Assembly: GCA_016291655.1 (NCBI GenBank)
Contig: JAEEYF010000094.1
Coordinates: forward strand, 1-64,000
DNA: 64,000 bases
Source: Lachnospiraceae bacterium
Lineage (GTDB): Bacteria > Bacillota > Clostridia > Lachnospirales > Lachnospiraceae
Direction: 5' to 3'
Below the pieces are notes generated by a model. The model was not told the DNA's origin. It saw only the letters and a list, made by a program, of their open reading frames with translations, and did not search any database. Of the stretch, positions 8,864-18,863 are shown one piece after another. Each line of letters opens with the position of its first letter. Positions within the stretch are counted from its first letter, which is position 1. A program made the translations under genes and the position numbers.

Positions 8864-8879
8864 AGGAGACAATAACACA

Positions 8880-10187
8880 ATGAAGATCGTAGTAGCGCTT
8901 TTAATCTTTTCACTGATAATCATTTTCCATGAATTCGGCCACTTGCTGCTGGCCAAGAAGAACGGCATCAAGGTTGTCGAGTTTTCTGTAGGCCTTGGTC
9001 CCACACTCATAGGCAAAGAATTCAGAGGAACAAAATATTCCTTAAAGCTTCTTCCCTTCGGAGGCGCTTGCCAGATGCTGGGCGAAGATGACCTGGATTC
9101 TGACACTCCGGGAGAGGGGTCTTACTATTCGAAATCCGTATGGCAAAGAATGACCGTTATTCTTGCGGGTCCGTTTTTCAATTTCATCCTTGCTTTTGTT
9201 CTGGCACTTTTTGTAACGGGCATAGTAGGATACGATCCCGCAGAGATCACGGAAGTTGCCGATGGTTCTCCCGCATACGAAGCAGGTCTCAGAGCGGGTG
9301 ATGTCGTTAAAAAGATCAACAAGAGCAATATCTCCATTGGCAGAGAGATCGATTCCTATTTTCTTTATAACGGATTTGATGCCGATCCTCTTGAGATCAC
9401 CTATCTGAGAGACGGCGAAAAGTTTAAGACCACTGTGGTGCCGGTAAAGATCAAAAAGTATCTTCTGGGCTTTACCTACAACCGTTCGGAAACAGCTGCG
9501 TCAATTGAGAAAGTGTCTGAGGGCTATCCCATGGATAAGGCCGGCGTAATGGCGGGAGATGTCATCCTGGAGATCAACGGCCGTAAGATCGCGAGCGGCA
9601 TGGAACTGAATCAATATTTTAACACCTATCCTCTGGACGGCTCCGAAGTAAACGTCCTTCTCGGCAGGGACGGAGAACAGATAGCCGTGAAGGTAACCCC
9701 TCGATTTGCATCCGAGAATTATACGGCCGGTTTTGAATACAACCTTTACAGAGAAAAGGCCAATGCCTTCGAGGTCATTAAATACAGCGTTATCGAGGTC
9801 AAGTACTGGATCGTGACAACGATTAAAAATCTTGGAATGCTGCTTACCGGTCAACTTTCAAAGGATGATGTGGGCGGTGCCATAGCCATCGTTGACATGA
9901 TCGGAGAAAGCTATGAAGAGACCAGGGAAAACGGTAATACGTTGGATGTCGTGCTTCAGATGATGTATATTTCAATCCTTCTTTCCGCAAACCTCGGTGT
10001 AATGAATCTGTTACCCATTCCGGCTCTTGACGGCGGCAAATTCTTCTTCCTTGTGGTTGAAGCAATTGCAAGAAGACCATTAAACCGTAAAGTGGAAGGC
10101 ATAGTAAATCTCGTGGGCTTTGCCCTTCTGATGCTGCTTATGGTATTTGTATTTTATAATGACATCAGAAGACTTATAGGTAGATAA
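8880..10187 (+). CDS. rseP: Site-2 zinc metalloprotease (RseP/RasP), two PDZ domains
   Basis: Intramembrane protease (435 aa) that cleaves membrane substrates, in Firmicutes typically anti-sigma factors and leftover signal peptides. The zinc site HEFGH is at residues 17-21 and the third ligand region LPIPALDGG has D384. Four membrane segments are apparent. Two PDZ modules lie between them: about 115-190 (SPAYEAGLRAGDVVKKIN) and 200-280 (YPMDKAGVMAGDVILEING). Two PDZ domains are typical of proteobacterial RseP and less so of short Firmicutes RasP. The gene lies 16 bases after dxr with a GGAG site. Confidence 0.95.
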   Translation: MKIVVALLIFSLIIIFHEFGHLLLAKKNGIKVVEFSVGLGPTLIGKEFRGTKYSLKLLPFGGACQMLGEDDLDSDTPGEGSYYSKSVWQRMTVILAGPFFNFILAFVLALFVTGIVGYDPAEITEVADGSPAYEAGLRAGDVVKKINKSNISIGREIDSYFLYNGFDADPLEITYLRDGEKFKTTVVPVKIKKYLLGFTYNRSETAASIEKVSEGYPMDKAGVMAGDVILEINGRKIASGMELNQYFNTYPLDGSEVNVLLGRDGEQIAVKVTPRFASENYTAGFEYNLYREKANAFEVIKYSVIEVKYWIVTTIKNLGMLLTGQLSKDDVGGAIAIVDMIGESYEETRENGNTLDVVLQMMYISILLSANLGVMNLLPIPALDGGKFFFLVVEAIARRPLNRKVEGIVNLVGFALLMLLMVFVFYNDIRRLIGR

Positions 10188-10188
10188 T

Positions 10189-11238
10189 ATGAGAATGAAA
10201 ACAAATGAAGTGAAGATCGGAAATGTGACTATCGGAGGCAACAATCCGATTGCCGTTCAGTCTATGACGAACACCAAAACGGAGGATGTAAACGCAACCG
10301 TAAAACAGATAGTCGGGCTTCAAAAAGCGGGATGCGAGATCATCCGTTGCGCGGTTCCCAACAAAGAAGCCGCTCTTGCTTTAAAAGAGATCAAAAAACA
10401 GATCTCACTTCCGCTTGTGGCCGATATACATTTTGATTACAGACTGGCAATCATGGCCATGGAAAACGGCGCTGACAAGGTAAGGATCAATCCGGGGAAC
10501 ATAGGTTCTCTCGACAGGGTCAGAGAAGTAGTAAAATGTGCAAGAGAACGCAGCATTCCTTTAAGAGTGGGAGTAAATTCCGGTTCTCTTGAGAAAGAGT
10601 TCCTCGAAAAGTACGGCGGAGTTACCGCCGAAGGTCTCACGGAGAGTGCCTTAAGAGAAGCGGCGATCATTGAAGACATGGGCTATGACAATCTGGTGAT
10701 CAGTATAAAGTCTTCGGATGTAATGATGTGTGTAAAAGCTCACGAAATGATCAAGGACAAGACTATGCATCCGCTTCATGTGGGGATCACCGAAGCGGGA
10801 ACACTGAAACACGGACTCATCAAATCCTCTGCGGGACTTGCTTTGATCCTTGATCAGGGCATAGGAGATACGATCAGAGTATCTTTGACCGCGGATCCTG
10901 TTGAGGAAATATATGCAGCAAAGGAAATCCTTAAAACTCTCGGCTTAAGAAAGGGCGGGATCGAGGTTGTGTCATGTCCGACCTGCGGAAGAACCAATAT
11001 CGATCTCATATCTCTTGCCGAGAAGGTTAATGCCGCCGTTAAAGATTATCCTCTTGACCTTAAGATCGCAGTTATGGGATGCGTGGTCAACGGTCCGGGA
11101 GAAGCCAAAGAAGCCGATCTTGGGATCGCCGGCGGTGTCGGTACCGGAATTATCTTTAAAAAAGGCGAAGTGCTCAGGAAATGCAAGGAGGAGGAGCTTT
11201 TATCGGAGCTCCTTAAGGAACTGGATGAACTTATTTGA
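10189..11238 (+). CDS. ispG: 4-hydroxy-3-methylbut-2-enyl diphosphate synthase
   Basis: [4Fe-4S] enzyme of the MEP pathway that converts methylerythritol cyclodiphosphate to HMBPP. The 349 residues have the TIM-barrel part (GGNNPIAVQSMTNTKTEDV, VADIHFDYRLA, RINPGNIG) and the C-terminal iron-sulfur domain with SCPTCGRT and MGCVVNGPGEA, giving the three cluster cysteines plus the conserved Glu. It starts one base after the rseP stop, and its own end overlaps polC by 14 bases. Confidence 0.97.
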   Translation: MRMKTNEVKIGNVTIGGNNPIAVQSMTNTKTEDVNATVKQIVGLQKAGCEIIRCAVPNKEAALALKEIKKQISLPLVADIHFDYRLAIMAMENGADKVRINPGNIGSLDRVREVVKCARERSIPLRVGVNSGSLEKEFLEKYGGVTAEGLTESALREAAIIEDMGYDNLVISIKSSDVMMCVKAHEMIKDKTMHPLHVGITEAGTLKHGLIKSSAGLALILDQGIGDTIRVSLTADPVEEIYAAKEILKTLGLRKGGIEVVSCPTCGRTNIDLISLAEKVNAAVKDYPLDLKIAVMGCVVNGPGEAKEADLGIAGGVGTGIIFKKGEVLRKCKEEELLSELLKELDELI

Positions 11239-14200
11239 GGTTTTCACCGGACTTGATGTCAAGAAAAATACCGAGCGGGCATTTTCCGATGTTGAAGTGG
11301 CAAAGGTACAAGCCTGCAAAGGAAAAAAGAAGGTTACGATCTGTCTTGACTCAGTTCACTTAATTGAATACAAGGACATTAAAAATATGGAAGAGGCGCT
11401 GGATATGCAGTTTTTTAAACGCATGGGAAACAGCGTTTCTTTGAATGTAAATTACAGGCTTTCCTCTCAATATAATCCGGAAAGTCTGTGGAATATGGCT
11501 AAGCCTGCCCTTATGGATGAGCTTTCCGCCATTTCCAAAATGAACAATATCTTTTTGGATAATGCTGACATCAGGTTTGAAAAAGAGGAAGATGACAGCT
11601 ATGTTATGCGGATCACTGCCGAGGATACGTTCCTCAATCGTATGTCCGCGGAAAATGTAAGAACCTTTTTAAGTGAGGTTTTTGTTAATCGTTACGGCTT
11701 TGATCTCAATATGAATTTCAAGTGGACAGAACCTTCCAAGATTGAGACTGCCCACGATGAAGAGGTCTATTATTATGCCGAAAAAGTCGAACAGAAACCT
11801 GTCAGAAGGATCACTGAACAGGGCATAGTAGATCCCGCAGCCGAAAAAGAAAAGACTGAGGAAAAAGCGGAAAACAGCGAAAAATCAAATGCCAACGAAA
11901 AGCCGGCAGGTGAAAACAAAAAGGGTTACACTAACGATAAAGGCGACAAAGAGAAGTTCAAACCCAAAACTCCCGAATTTAAGGGCAGATCACAATTCCT
12001 CAGAACGAAACCGGAAGAAGATCCCGACCTGTTTTACGGGAAGCTGTTTGATTCGGACGAAGCCGTTATCACACCGTTGTCCGAAATACAGGACGATCAT
12101 TCCGAAGTCATAGTTTACGGTAAGATCATCAATGTGGAAGAGCCCATACTTACTAAGAAAAAGGATCGTTACATCGTTAAATTCTCTTTTACGGACATGA
12201 CCGACTCCGTATATGCAAAGCTTTTCCCTTTGGCGGACACAAAGGATGAATTGCTTAAATACATAGCCAAGGGTAATTGCATCAAGATGAAAGCATGTCC
12301 CAGATACGATACCTTTGACAGAGAAGTTGAAATGGCGGATATCGTCGGCATCAAAACCATTCCCGATTTTATTAAGAAGAGAAAAGACGACAGTCAGGAA
12401 AAACGTGTTGAACTGCATGCTCATACCACGTTCAGCGACATGGATGCGGTCATCGCGCCCGAAGTTTTGGTTCAGACTGCCTTTGATTTCGGGCATCCGG
12501 GCGTTGCGATCACGGATCACGGAGTTGTACAGGGATTTACCGGAGCCTTTCATTATTATCGTGACAAACTTCTTAAGAACAAGGATCCGGAGAAAGCGGA
12601 GAGAGCCAAAAACTTCAAGATCCTCTATGGCTGTGAAATCTATCTTGTAAATGATATTAAGGATACGGTGAAGGACGATAAAGGTCAGGAGCTTGACGCG
12701 GAAACCGTTGTATTCGATATAGAGACCACAGGTGTTGCCAAGCATAAGGACAAGATCATTGAGATCGGAGCCGTAAAGCTTAGAGACAACGAGATCGTGG
12801 ATCGCTATTCAGTGTTTGTGAATCCAGAGATCCCGCTTCCGGCAGAGATCATCAACCTCACGCATATTACGGATGATATGCTTACGGATGCGGACGTGAT
12901 CGAAAATGAATTGAAGAGATTTTTGGAATTCTGCGGCGATGCAGTCATCGTTGCCCACAATGCGGCATTTGATACGGGTTTCATTAAGAGATTCGCATTG
13001 GAACAGAACATAGAATGGAAGCCCACCATAGTTGATACGGTAGAGATCGCCAAGAGCGTTTTGCCGGATCTTAAGAATTACAAACTGGATACTGTTGCCG
13101 ATGAACTCTGCGTATCCCTCGAAAACCATCACAGAGCCGTGGATGATGCGGAATGTACCGCACTCATTTATCAAAAGCTTTGTGAGATTCTTAAGAAAAA
13201 AGGCATCAACAAACTGGCGGAAGCAAAAGAAAAACTCAAGCCTTCCGTGGATTCCGTCAGAAAGCTGCATCCTTTTCACTGCATCGTACTTATAAAGAAT
13301 GAAACCGGACGCGTCAATCTGTATAAGATGATATCCCAAAGTCATCTGACCTATTTTAACCGTTATCCCAAGATCCCGAAAAGTATGCTGGCTGCACACA
13401 GAGAGGGGCTTATCATAGGTTCTGCCTGCGAAAAGGGTGAATTGTACAGCACATTGCTGGAAGATTCCTCGAAGGATGTTATTGCGGGACTTTGCGATTT
13501 TTACGACTATTTTGAGATCCAGCCTCTCGGAAACAACAGATTCCTTATTGAAGACGAAAAGCATCCTTACATTACTTCGGACGCGGACCTTATGGAGATA
13601 AACAAGGAGATCGTGAAGCTTGGCGAGATGTACGGCAAGCCTGTTTGCGCTACTTGTGACTGCCATTTCCTTAATCCCGAGGATGAAGTATACAGAAGAC
13701 TCATTATGAATTCAAAGGGCTTCAAGGAAGCGGACAACCAGCCGCCCCTTTATTTCAGGACTACTGAGGAGATGCTGGCGGAATTTGATTATCTGGGTTT
13801 GAAAAAATGTCATGAGGTTGTCATCGATAATCCCATGAAGATATATGACATGATAGAAAAGATCGAGCCGGTACGTCCCGACAAATGTCCTCCCGTCATT
13901 GAAAATTCGGAAGAAATGCTTACAAAGATCTGCCACGACAAGGCCCATTCCATGTACGGAGAAAAATTGCCCGTTCAAGTTGAGACCAGACTTGAGAAGG
14001 AACTTACATCCATAATCAAGAACGGTTACTCGGTCATGTATATCATCGCGCAGAAGCTTGTATGGAAGTCCAATGAGGACGGCTATCTCGTGGGCTCCAG
14101 AGGCTCCGTCGGATCCTCCTTTGTTGCTACGATGGCGGGCATATCCGAGATCAACCCTTTGCCTGCTCATTACTATTGCAAAAAATGTCATTTCTCGGAT

Positions 14201-15802
14201 TTTGATTCGGAATTTGTAAGGCCCTATCAGGAAAATGCGATCTGCGGCTTTGATATGCCCGACAGAGTATGTCCGGTATGCGGAGAACCGCTTATAAAGG
14301 ACGGCTGCGACATCCCCTTTGAAACCTTCCTCGGCTTTAATTGCGACAAGGAACCGGATATAGACCTTAACTTTTCGGGTGAATATCAATCGAAAGCCCA
14401 TGATTACACCGAAGTAATCTTCGGAAAGGGTCAGACCTTCAAGGCGGGAACGGTCGGTACCGTGGCCGAAAAGACTGCCTATGGCTTTGCGCTAAAATAT
14501 GATGAAGATCACGGCATCACTCACAGAAAAGCTGAATTGGAAAGAATTTCCGCGGGCTGTGTAGGTGTAAGACGAGCTACCGGTCAGCATCCCGGCGGCA
14601 TTGTGGTCCTGCCCGTGGGCGAGGATATCGATACCTTCACTCCGGTACAGCATCCTGCAAATGATATGACTTCAAACATCATAACCACTCATTTTGAATA
14701 TCACTCCATCGACCACAACCTGTTGAAGCTTGATATTCTGGGACACGATGATCCGACCATGATAAAACGTCTTGAAGAACTTACGGGCATAGATGCCAAG
14801 ACTATTCCCATGGACGACAAGAAGGTCATCTCGCTTTTTCACGGAACGGAAGCACTGGGCATCACACCCGAAGAGCTTAACGGCATAGATATGGGTTCAC
14901 TCGGACTTCCCGAGCTGGGTACCGATAACGCAATGAACATGCTTCGTGAAACAAAGCCGGACTGCTTCTCCGACATGGTGCGCATTTCGGGACTTTCCCA
15001 CGGTACGGATGTATACGCAAACAACGCCCAGGACCTGATCAAGAGCGGCATATGTAACCTCAAACAGGCCATATGCACCCGAGATGACATTATGCTTTAT
15101 CTGATAAACAAGCATATTGAGCCCGGACATGCTTTTAAGATCATGGAAAGCGTTCGTAAAGGCCGCGGACTTACGGAAGAATGGGAAGCGGAGATGAGAG
15201 AGCATGATGTGCCGGATTGGTACATCGGATCCTGTAAAAAGATCAAATACATGTTCCCTAAGGCTCATGCTGCTGCCTATATCATGATGGCTTTCCGTGT
15301 GGCATGGTTCAAGGTGTATTATCCTCAGGCCTATTATGCGGCATATTTTGGCATACGTGCGGCAGCCTTTGACTATGAACTCATGTGTCTCGGAAAAGAA
15401 AAGCTTTTGAAGAACATGAACGAGATCAAAGCCGCCATTGACAATCGTACCGCAAAGGCTAAGGATGAAACCACTTATATGAACATGAAGAGCGTACTTG
15501 AAATGTATGCAAGAGGATATGAGTTCATGCCTATTGATATATTTAAGGCAAAAGCTCATGCATTCCAGGTCATTGACGGAAAAGTAATGCCTTCCTTTGA
15601 CTCGATCCAGGGACTGGGAGAAAAGGCAAGCGATCTGATGTTTGAAGGCTGCAAAGGCGGCCCTTTTACATCAAAAGAGAACTTTAAGGAGAGAACAAAA
15701 GCTCCTCAAAGTGCGATCGATACCATGTCCAGACTGGGATTACTCGGAGATATTCCCGAATCCGATCAGATTAGTCTTATGGATTTGTTTGATATGGGGT
15801 GA
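11225..15802 (+). CDS. polC: DNA polymerase III PolC-type alpha subunit
   Basis: Leading-strand replicative polymerase of Firmicutes with built-in proofreading (1525 aa, slightly longer than the usual 1430-1460). In order: N-terminal domain, a charged Lys/Glu/Asn-rich linker (about 195-255), an OB fold, the PHP domain with HAHTTFSDMDA (H398, H400), the DEDD exonuclease with VFDIETTG (D498, E500) and VAHNAAFDTGF, the rest of PHP, the zinc site CKKC...CPVCGEP, and the palm with GSRGSVGSSF. ATG 11225 follows AAGGA in the end of ispG and matches the family start; an upstream in-frame extension through ispG was rejected. Confidence 0.97.
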   Translation: MNLFEVFTGLDVKKNTERAFSDVEVAKVQACKGKKKVTICLDSVHLIEYKDIKNMEEALDMQFFKRMGNSVSLNVNYRLSSQYNPESLWNMAKPALMDELSAISKMNNIFLDNADIRFEKEEDDSYVMRITAEDTFLNRMSAENVRTFLSEVFVNRYGFDLNMNFKWTEPSKIETAHDEEVYYYAEKVEQKPVRRITEQGIVDPAAEKEKTEEKAENSEKSNANEKPAGENKKGYTNDKGDKEKFKPKTPEFKGRSQFLRTKPEEDPDLFYGKLFDSDEAVITPLSEIQDDHSEVIVYGKIINVEEPILTKKKDRYIVKFSFTDMTDSVYAKLFPLADTKDELLKYIAKGNCIKMKACPRYDTFDREVEMADIVGIKTIPDFIKKRKDDSQEKRVELHAHTTFSDMDAVIAPEVLVQTAFDFGHPGVAITDHGVVQGFTGAFHYYRDKLLKNKDPEKAERAKNFKILYGCEIYLVNDIKDTVKDDKGQELDAETVVFDIETTGVAKHKDKIIEIGAVKLRDNEIVDRYSVFVNPEIPLPAEIINLTHITDDMLTDADVIENELKRFLEFCGDAVIVAHNAAFDTGFIKRFALEQNIEWKPTIVDTVEIAKSVLPDLKNYKLDTVADELCVSLENHHRAVDDAECTALIYQKLCEILKKKGINKLAEAKEKLKPSVDSVRKLHPFHCIVLIKNETGRVNLYKMISQSHLTYFNRYPKIPKSMLAAHREGLIIGSACEKGELYSTLLEDSSKDVIAGLCDFYDYFEIQPLGNNRFLIEDEKHPYITSDADLMEINKEIVKLGEMYGKPVCATCDCHFLNPEDEVYRRLIMNSKGFKEADNQPPLYFRTTEEMLAEFDYLGLKKCHEVVIDNPMKIYDMIEKIEPVRPDKCPPVIENSEEMLTKICHDKAHSMYGEKLPVQVETRLEKELTSIIKNGYSVMYIIAQKLVWKSNEDGYLVGSRGSVGSSFVATMAGISEINPLPAHYYCKKCHFSDFDSEFVRPYQENAICGFDMPDRVCPVCGEPLIKDGCDIPFETFLGFNCDKEPDIDLNFSGEYQSKAHDYTEVIFGKGQTFKAGTVGTVAEKTAYGFALKYDEDHGITHRKAELERISAGCVGVRRATGQHPGGIVVLPVGEDIDTFTPVQHPANDMTSNIITTHFEYHSIDHNLLKLDILGHDDPTMIKRLEELTGIDAKTIPMDDKKVISLFHGTEALGITPEELNGIDMGSLGLPELGTDNAMNMLRETKPDCFSDMVRISGLSHGTDVYANNAQDLIKSGICNLKQAICTRDDIMLYLINKHIEPGHAFKIMESVRKGRGLTEEWEAEMREHDVPDWYIGSCKKIKYMFPKAHAAAYIMMAFRVAWFKVYYPQAYYAAYFGIRAAAFDYELMCLGKEKLLKNMNEIKAAIDNRTAKAKDETTYMNMKSVLEMYARGYEFMPIDIFKAKAHAFQVIDGKVMPSFDSIQGLGEKASDLMFEGCKGGPFTSKENFKERTKAPQSAIDTMSRLGLLGDIPESDQISLMDLFDMG

Positions 15803-15842
15803 ATATTCTGAAAAATGATTTAAAAAAAGATTAAAGTTGTAC

Positions 15843-15871
15843 TTGATTTTTTTGTGTTGCTAGTGTATATT
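15843..15871 (+). promoter_or_regulatory. Promoter of tRNA-Glu
   Basis: TTGATT (15843-15848) and TATATT (15866-15871) are 17 bases apart. The expected start point is only a few bases before the tRNA 5' end. Confidence 0.7.
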
Positions 15872-15881
15872 AGTGGCACAC

Positions 15882-15953
15882 GGCTCGTTGGTCAAGAGGC
15901 TAAGACGTCGCCCTCTCACGGCGAAAACACCGGTTCGATTCCGATACGAGCTA
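15882..15953 (+). tRNA. tRNA-Glu (anticodon CUC)
   Basis: A 72-base cloverleaf: acceptor GGCTCGT/ACGAGCT (first pair G.U), D stem GTC/GAC, anticodon stem TCGCC/GGCGA with loop CTCTCAC giving anticodon CUC (reads GAG), T loop TTCGATT. The discriminator is A and CCA is not encoded. The T stem ACCGG/CCGAT has one C.A mismatch. It stands alone between polC and alaS, with its own promoter and terminator. Confidence 0.93.
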
Positions 15954-15986
15954 CTTACTGTTTTTTAAACAGCCCAACCCAAACGA

Positions 15987-16019
15987 CAAAGAACCATTTA
16001 TGGCTTCTTTGTTTTTTTT
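15987..16019 (+). terminator. Terminator after tRNA-Glu
   Basis: CAAAGAACCA pairs with TGGCTTCTTTG (one bulged C) around a four-base loop and is followed by eight T residues. Confidence 0.85.
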
Positions 16020-16041
16020 ATCTTCAATAGAGAATATTCGG

Positions 16042-16070
16042 TTGAAAAGTAAGCTTTTTTGGTCTATAAT
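16042..16070 (+). promoter_or_regulatory. Promoter of alaS
   Basis: TTGAAA (16042-16047), 17-base spacer and perfect TATAAT (16065-16070). The leader to the alaS start is only about 35 bases, too short for a T-box, so alaS does not appear to be T-box controlled. Confidence 0.8.
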
Positions 16071-16112
16071 CTAAAAAGTTTTTTGCAGTCAACAATTTTA
16101 GGAGAATCATAT

Positions 16113-18761
16113 ATGAAACAGTTTAATTCAAATGAATTGAGAAAAGCATGGATCAAGTTTTACGAAGAAAGAGGACACGTTAATTGCGGAGCGGTTTCAC
16201 TCGTATCCGACGGTTCAACGGGAGTTCTTTTCAACGTTGCAGGAATGCAGCCTCTCATGCCTTATCTGCTTGGTCAGAAGCATCCGTTGGGAACCAGACT
16301 TTGCAACGTTCAGGGATGTGTCCGTACCAATGATATCGATTCGGTCGGAGACAAGAGCCATGTTACCTTCTTTGAGATGATGGGAAGCTGGAGCCTCGGC
16401 GATTATTTTAAAGAGGACAGATGCAAGTGGAGTTATGAACTTCTTACTCAGGTCTTTGGGTTTGATGCAGATCATCTTGCTGCAACGGTCTTTGCCGGCG
16501 ATGAAAATGCACCGAGAGATGAAGAAGGTGCACAGTGCAGAATCGCTTCCGGTTTTAAGAAAGAAAACATTTATTATCTTCCCGCAGAGGATAACTGGTG
16601 GGGACTTGAATTCGGTCCCTGCGGTCCCGACAGCGAGATGTTCTATGTGGCGGATGTTCCGGATTGCGGCCCCGATTGCGGCCCCGGATGCCATTGCGGA
16701 AAATATACGGAACTCGGAAATGATGTATTTATGCAGTATGAAAAGCATAAGGACGGACATCTTACTCCTCTTGCAAAGAAGAATGTGGACACAGGTTGGG
16801 GACTTGAGAGAAACCTTGCTTTCCTCAACGGTACAAAGGATGTATATAAGACAGATCTTTTTGCAGGCGCTGTTTCCTATATTGAGAAAAAGTCCGGCAA
16901 GAAATACGATGCGGACGATGAGTCTTCAAAATCCATGAGAATTCTCGCCGATCACACAAGAACAAGCGTAATGCTTATCGGTGATGAAGCTAAGCTTACA
17001 CCGTCCAATGCGGGTGCGGGATATGTTCTGAGAAGACTTATCCGTCGTGCGGTAAGACACGGAAGAAAACTTGGACTTGTTAAGAGCGATATCCTGAATA
17101 TTGCAGCTGTATTCATCGATGAGGTTTATTCCGAAAGTTATCCTCTTCTTAAAAAGAACAGGGGCTTCATCCTTGATGAACTTGAAAAGGAGATCAGCCG
17201 TTTTGAGAGCACACTTGAAAACGGTATGAAGGAATTCAGAAAGCTTCTTGATAAGGCAAAGGAAGACAAGATCACTTCCATCGACGGAAAGACAGCATTC
17301 TATCTTTACGATACCTTCGGTTTTCCTCTTGAACTCACCACCGAGATGGCGGCGGAAGAAGGCATCACTGTTGATGCAAACGGCTTCGATGAAGCAATGG
17401 AAGAACAGAAGACAAAGGCAAGAGAGGGAAAGAGCTTTGCTCAGAAGAATGTCACTTCGATCTTTGACGGACTCGGAGATAACGTTGTTTCTGTTTTTGC
17501 GGGCTATGACACTCTTTCATTTGAGGAAAACATTGTTGCGGCAGCCGATGAAGAAAAGCTTACAGACAGCCTTAAAGCAGGCGAAAAGGGCAGTCTGGTG
17601 TTTACAAAAACTCCTTTTTACGCAACAATGGGCGGACAGCTTCATGATACAGGCGTGATCGAAACTTCCGAGGGCAGATTCAAGGTTACCGAAGTTACAA
17701 GGATCCCCGGAAACAGGATCGCTCATTTCGGTTATGTTGAGAGCGGAGTTATCAAGAAGGGCGCAAAGGCAATTCTTAAGGTTGACGGCGAAAGAAGAGC
17801 AAAGACCTGCAGAAATCATACCGCAACACACCTTTTACAGAAGGCACTTCAGATAGTTCTCGGAGATCAGGTTGCTCAGCAGGGCTCTTATCAGGACAGC
17901 GAAAGAACAAGATTTGACTTCAGCTGCTCACGTGCGGTGACGAAGGAAGAACTTTTAAGAGCGGAAGAGATCGTTAATCGCGCTATTGAAGACAATATTA
18001 AAGTTACTACTGCCATCATGGGCATAGAAGAAGCGAAAAAGACCGGCGCAATGGCATTGTTCGGAGAGAAATACGGAAAAGAGGTAAGAGTTGTTTCCGT
18101 AGGTGATTTCTCGAAGGAACTTTGCGGCGGTACTCATGTCTCATATACAGGCGAGATCGGATGCTTCAAGATCCTTTCGGAAAGCGGTATTGCGGCCGGA
18201 GTAAGAAGGATCGAGGGCGTAACGGGCTCCAATGTAATGGCTTACTTTAACAACGTTGAGAATATGCTTAATTCAGCAGCGGCTATAGCCAAGACCACTC
18301 CCGACAGACTGAGCGATAAGATCGAACAGCTTTTTGCTCAGATCAAAGCACTTTCTCAGGAAAATGAATCCTTAAAGAGCAAGGCGGCAAATGATTCATT
18401 GGGCGATATTGAAAAGAACATGTTCGAGATCGCCGGAGTCAAGGCTGTTGTTTCCGAGGTTAAGGGGATCGATGCCAACGGACTCAGAACTCTTTGCGAC
18501 AGCCTCAAAGAAAAGTTTAAGGATCTGTTTGTACTCGTGATCTCGGAGACGGACGGAAAGGTAAATCTTGTTTCCATGGCCTCCGACGCAGCTGTTGCCA
18601 AGGGCGCACATTCGGGTAATCTGATCAAGGCTGTTGCACCTCTCGTACAAGGCGGCGGCGGTGGCAGACCCAACATGGCACAGGCGGGAGGAAAAGATCC
18701 TTCCGGCATAGAAAAAGCCGTTGAAAAAGCAAAGGAGATCATGAGATCTCAGATAGCTTAA
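16113..18761 (+). CDS. alaS: Alanyl-tRNA synthetase
   Basis: Charges tRNA-Ala (882 aa). The class II catalytic core begins with LRKAWIKFYEERGH and contains motif 2 (FFEMMGSWSLGDYFK) and motif 3 (NAGAGYVLRRLIRRAVRHGR). The editing domain has HTATHLL and CGGTHVSYTGEIGCF, and the C-terminal domain ends in a Gly-rich GGGGGRPNMAQAGG. The core is of a divergent type: VLFNVAGMQPLMPYLLG, and a Cys-rich insertion PDCGPDCGPGCHCGKY before the usual NDVFMQY. ATG 16113 has a GGAGAA site; an upstream in-frame start would overlap the promoter. Confidence 0.95.
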   Translation: MKQFNSNELRKAWIKFYEERGHVNCGAVSLVSDGSTGVLFNVAGMQPLMPYLLGQKHPLGTRLCNVQGCVRTNDIDSVGDKSHVTFFEMMGSWSLGDYFKEDRCKWSYELLTQVFGFDADHLAATVFAGDENAPRDEEGAQCRIASGFKKENIYYLPAEDNWWGLEFGPCGPDSEMFYVADVPDCGPDCGPGCHCGKYTELGNDVFMQYEKHKDGHLTPLAKKNVDTGWGLERNLAFLNGTKDVYKTDLFAGAVSYIEKKSGKKYDADDESSKSMRILADHTRTSVMLIGDEAKLTPSNAGAGYVLRRLIRRAVRHGRKLGLVKSDILNIAAVFIDEVYSESYPLLKKNRGFILDELEKEISRFESTLENGMKEFRKLLDKAKEDKITSIDGKTAFYLYDTFGFPLELTTEMAAEEGITVDANGFDEAMEEQKTKAREGKSFAQKNVTSIFDGLGDNVVSVFAGYDTLSFEENIVAAADEEKLTDSLKAGEKGSLVFTKTPFYATMGGQLHDTGVIETSEGRFKVTEVTRIPGNRIAHFGYVESGVIKKGAKAILKVDGERRAKTCRNHTATHLLQKALQIVLGDQVAQQGSYQDSERTRFDFSCSRAVTKEELLRAEEIVNRAIEDNIKVTTAIMGIEEAKKTGAMALFGEKYGKEVRVVSVGDFSKELCGGTHVSYTGEIGCFKILSESGIAAGVRRIEGVTGSNVMAYFNNVENMLNSAAAIAKTTPDRLSDKIEQLFAQIKALSQENESLKSKAANDSLGDIEKNMFEIAGVKAVVSEVKGIDANGLRTLCDSLKEKFKDLFVLVISETDGKVNLVSMASDAAVAKGAHSGNLIKAVAPLVQGGGGGRPNMAQAGGKDPSGIEKAVEKAKEIMRSQIA

Positions 18762-18812
18762 CGAAAAAACACAGCGAAAAACGGGTTTTATCAAGTTTTT
18801 TGGCTCAAAGCC

Positions 18813-18841
18813 TTGACAATTACAGGGTTTGATGCTATAAA
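18813..18841 (+). promoter_or_regulatory. Strong promoter of the rimP-nusA-infB operon
   Basis: Perfect TTGACA (18813-18818), 17-base spacer and extended -10 TGcTATAAA (18833-18841). It is one of the best matches to consensus in the window and fits a highly expressed translation operon. Confidence 0.88.
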
Positions 18842-18863
18842 TTTATACGATATATGACTAGTT

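Noticed and set aside
12809..13666. Long open frame on the - strand opposite polC (also 11990-12745, 13712-14401 and 14897-15559)
   Set aside because: No ribosome site or recognisable motif, and they lie wholly opposite the conserved polC coding sequence.
15882..16112. Integration of a mobile element at the tRNA-Glu 3' end
   Set aside because: No integrase or repeat of the tRNA end follows; alaS with a normal promoter comes next.
16071..16112. T-box riboswitch for alaS
   Set aside because: Only about 35 bases separate the -10 from the start, far too short for a T-box.
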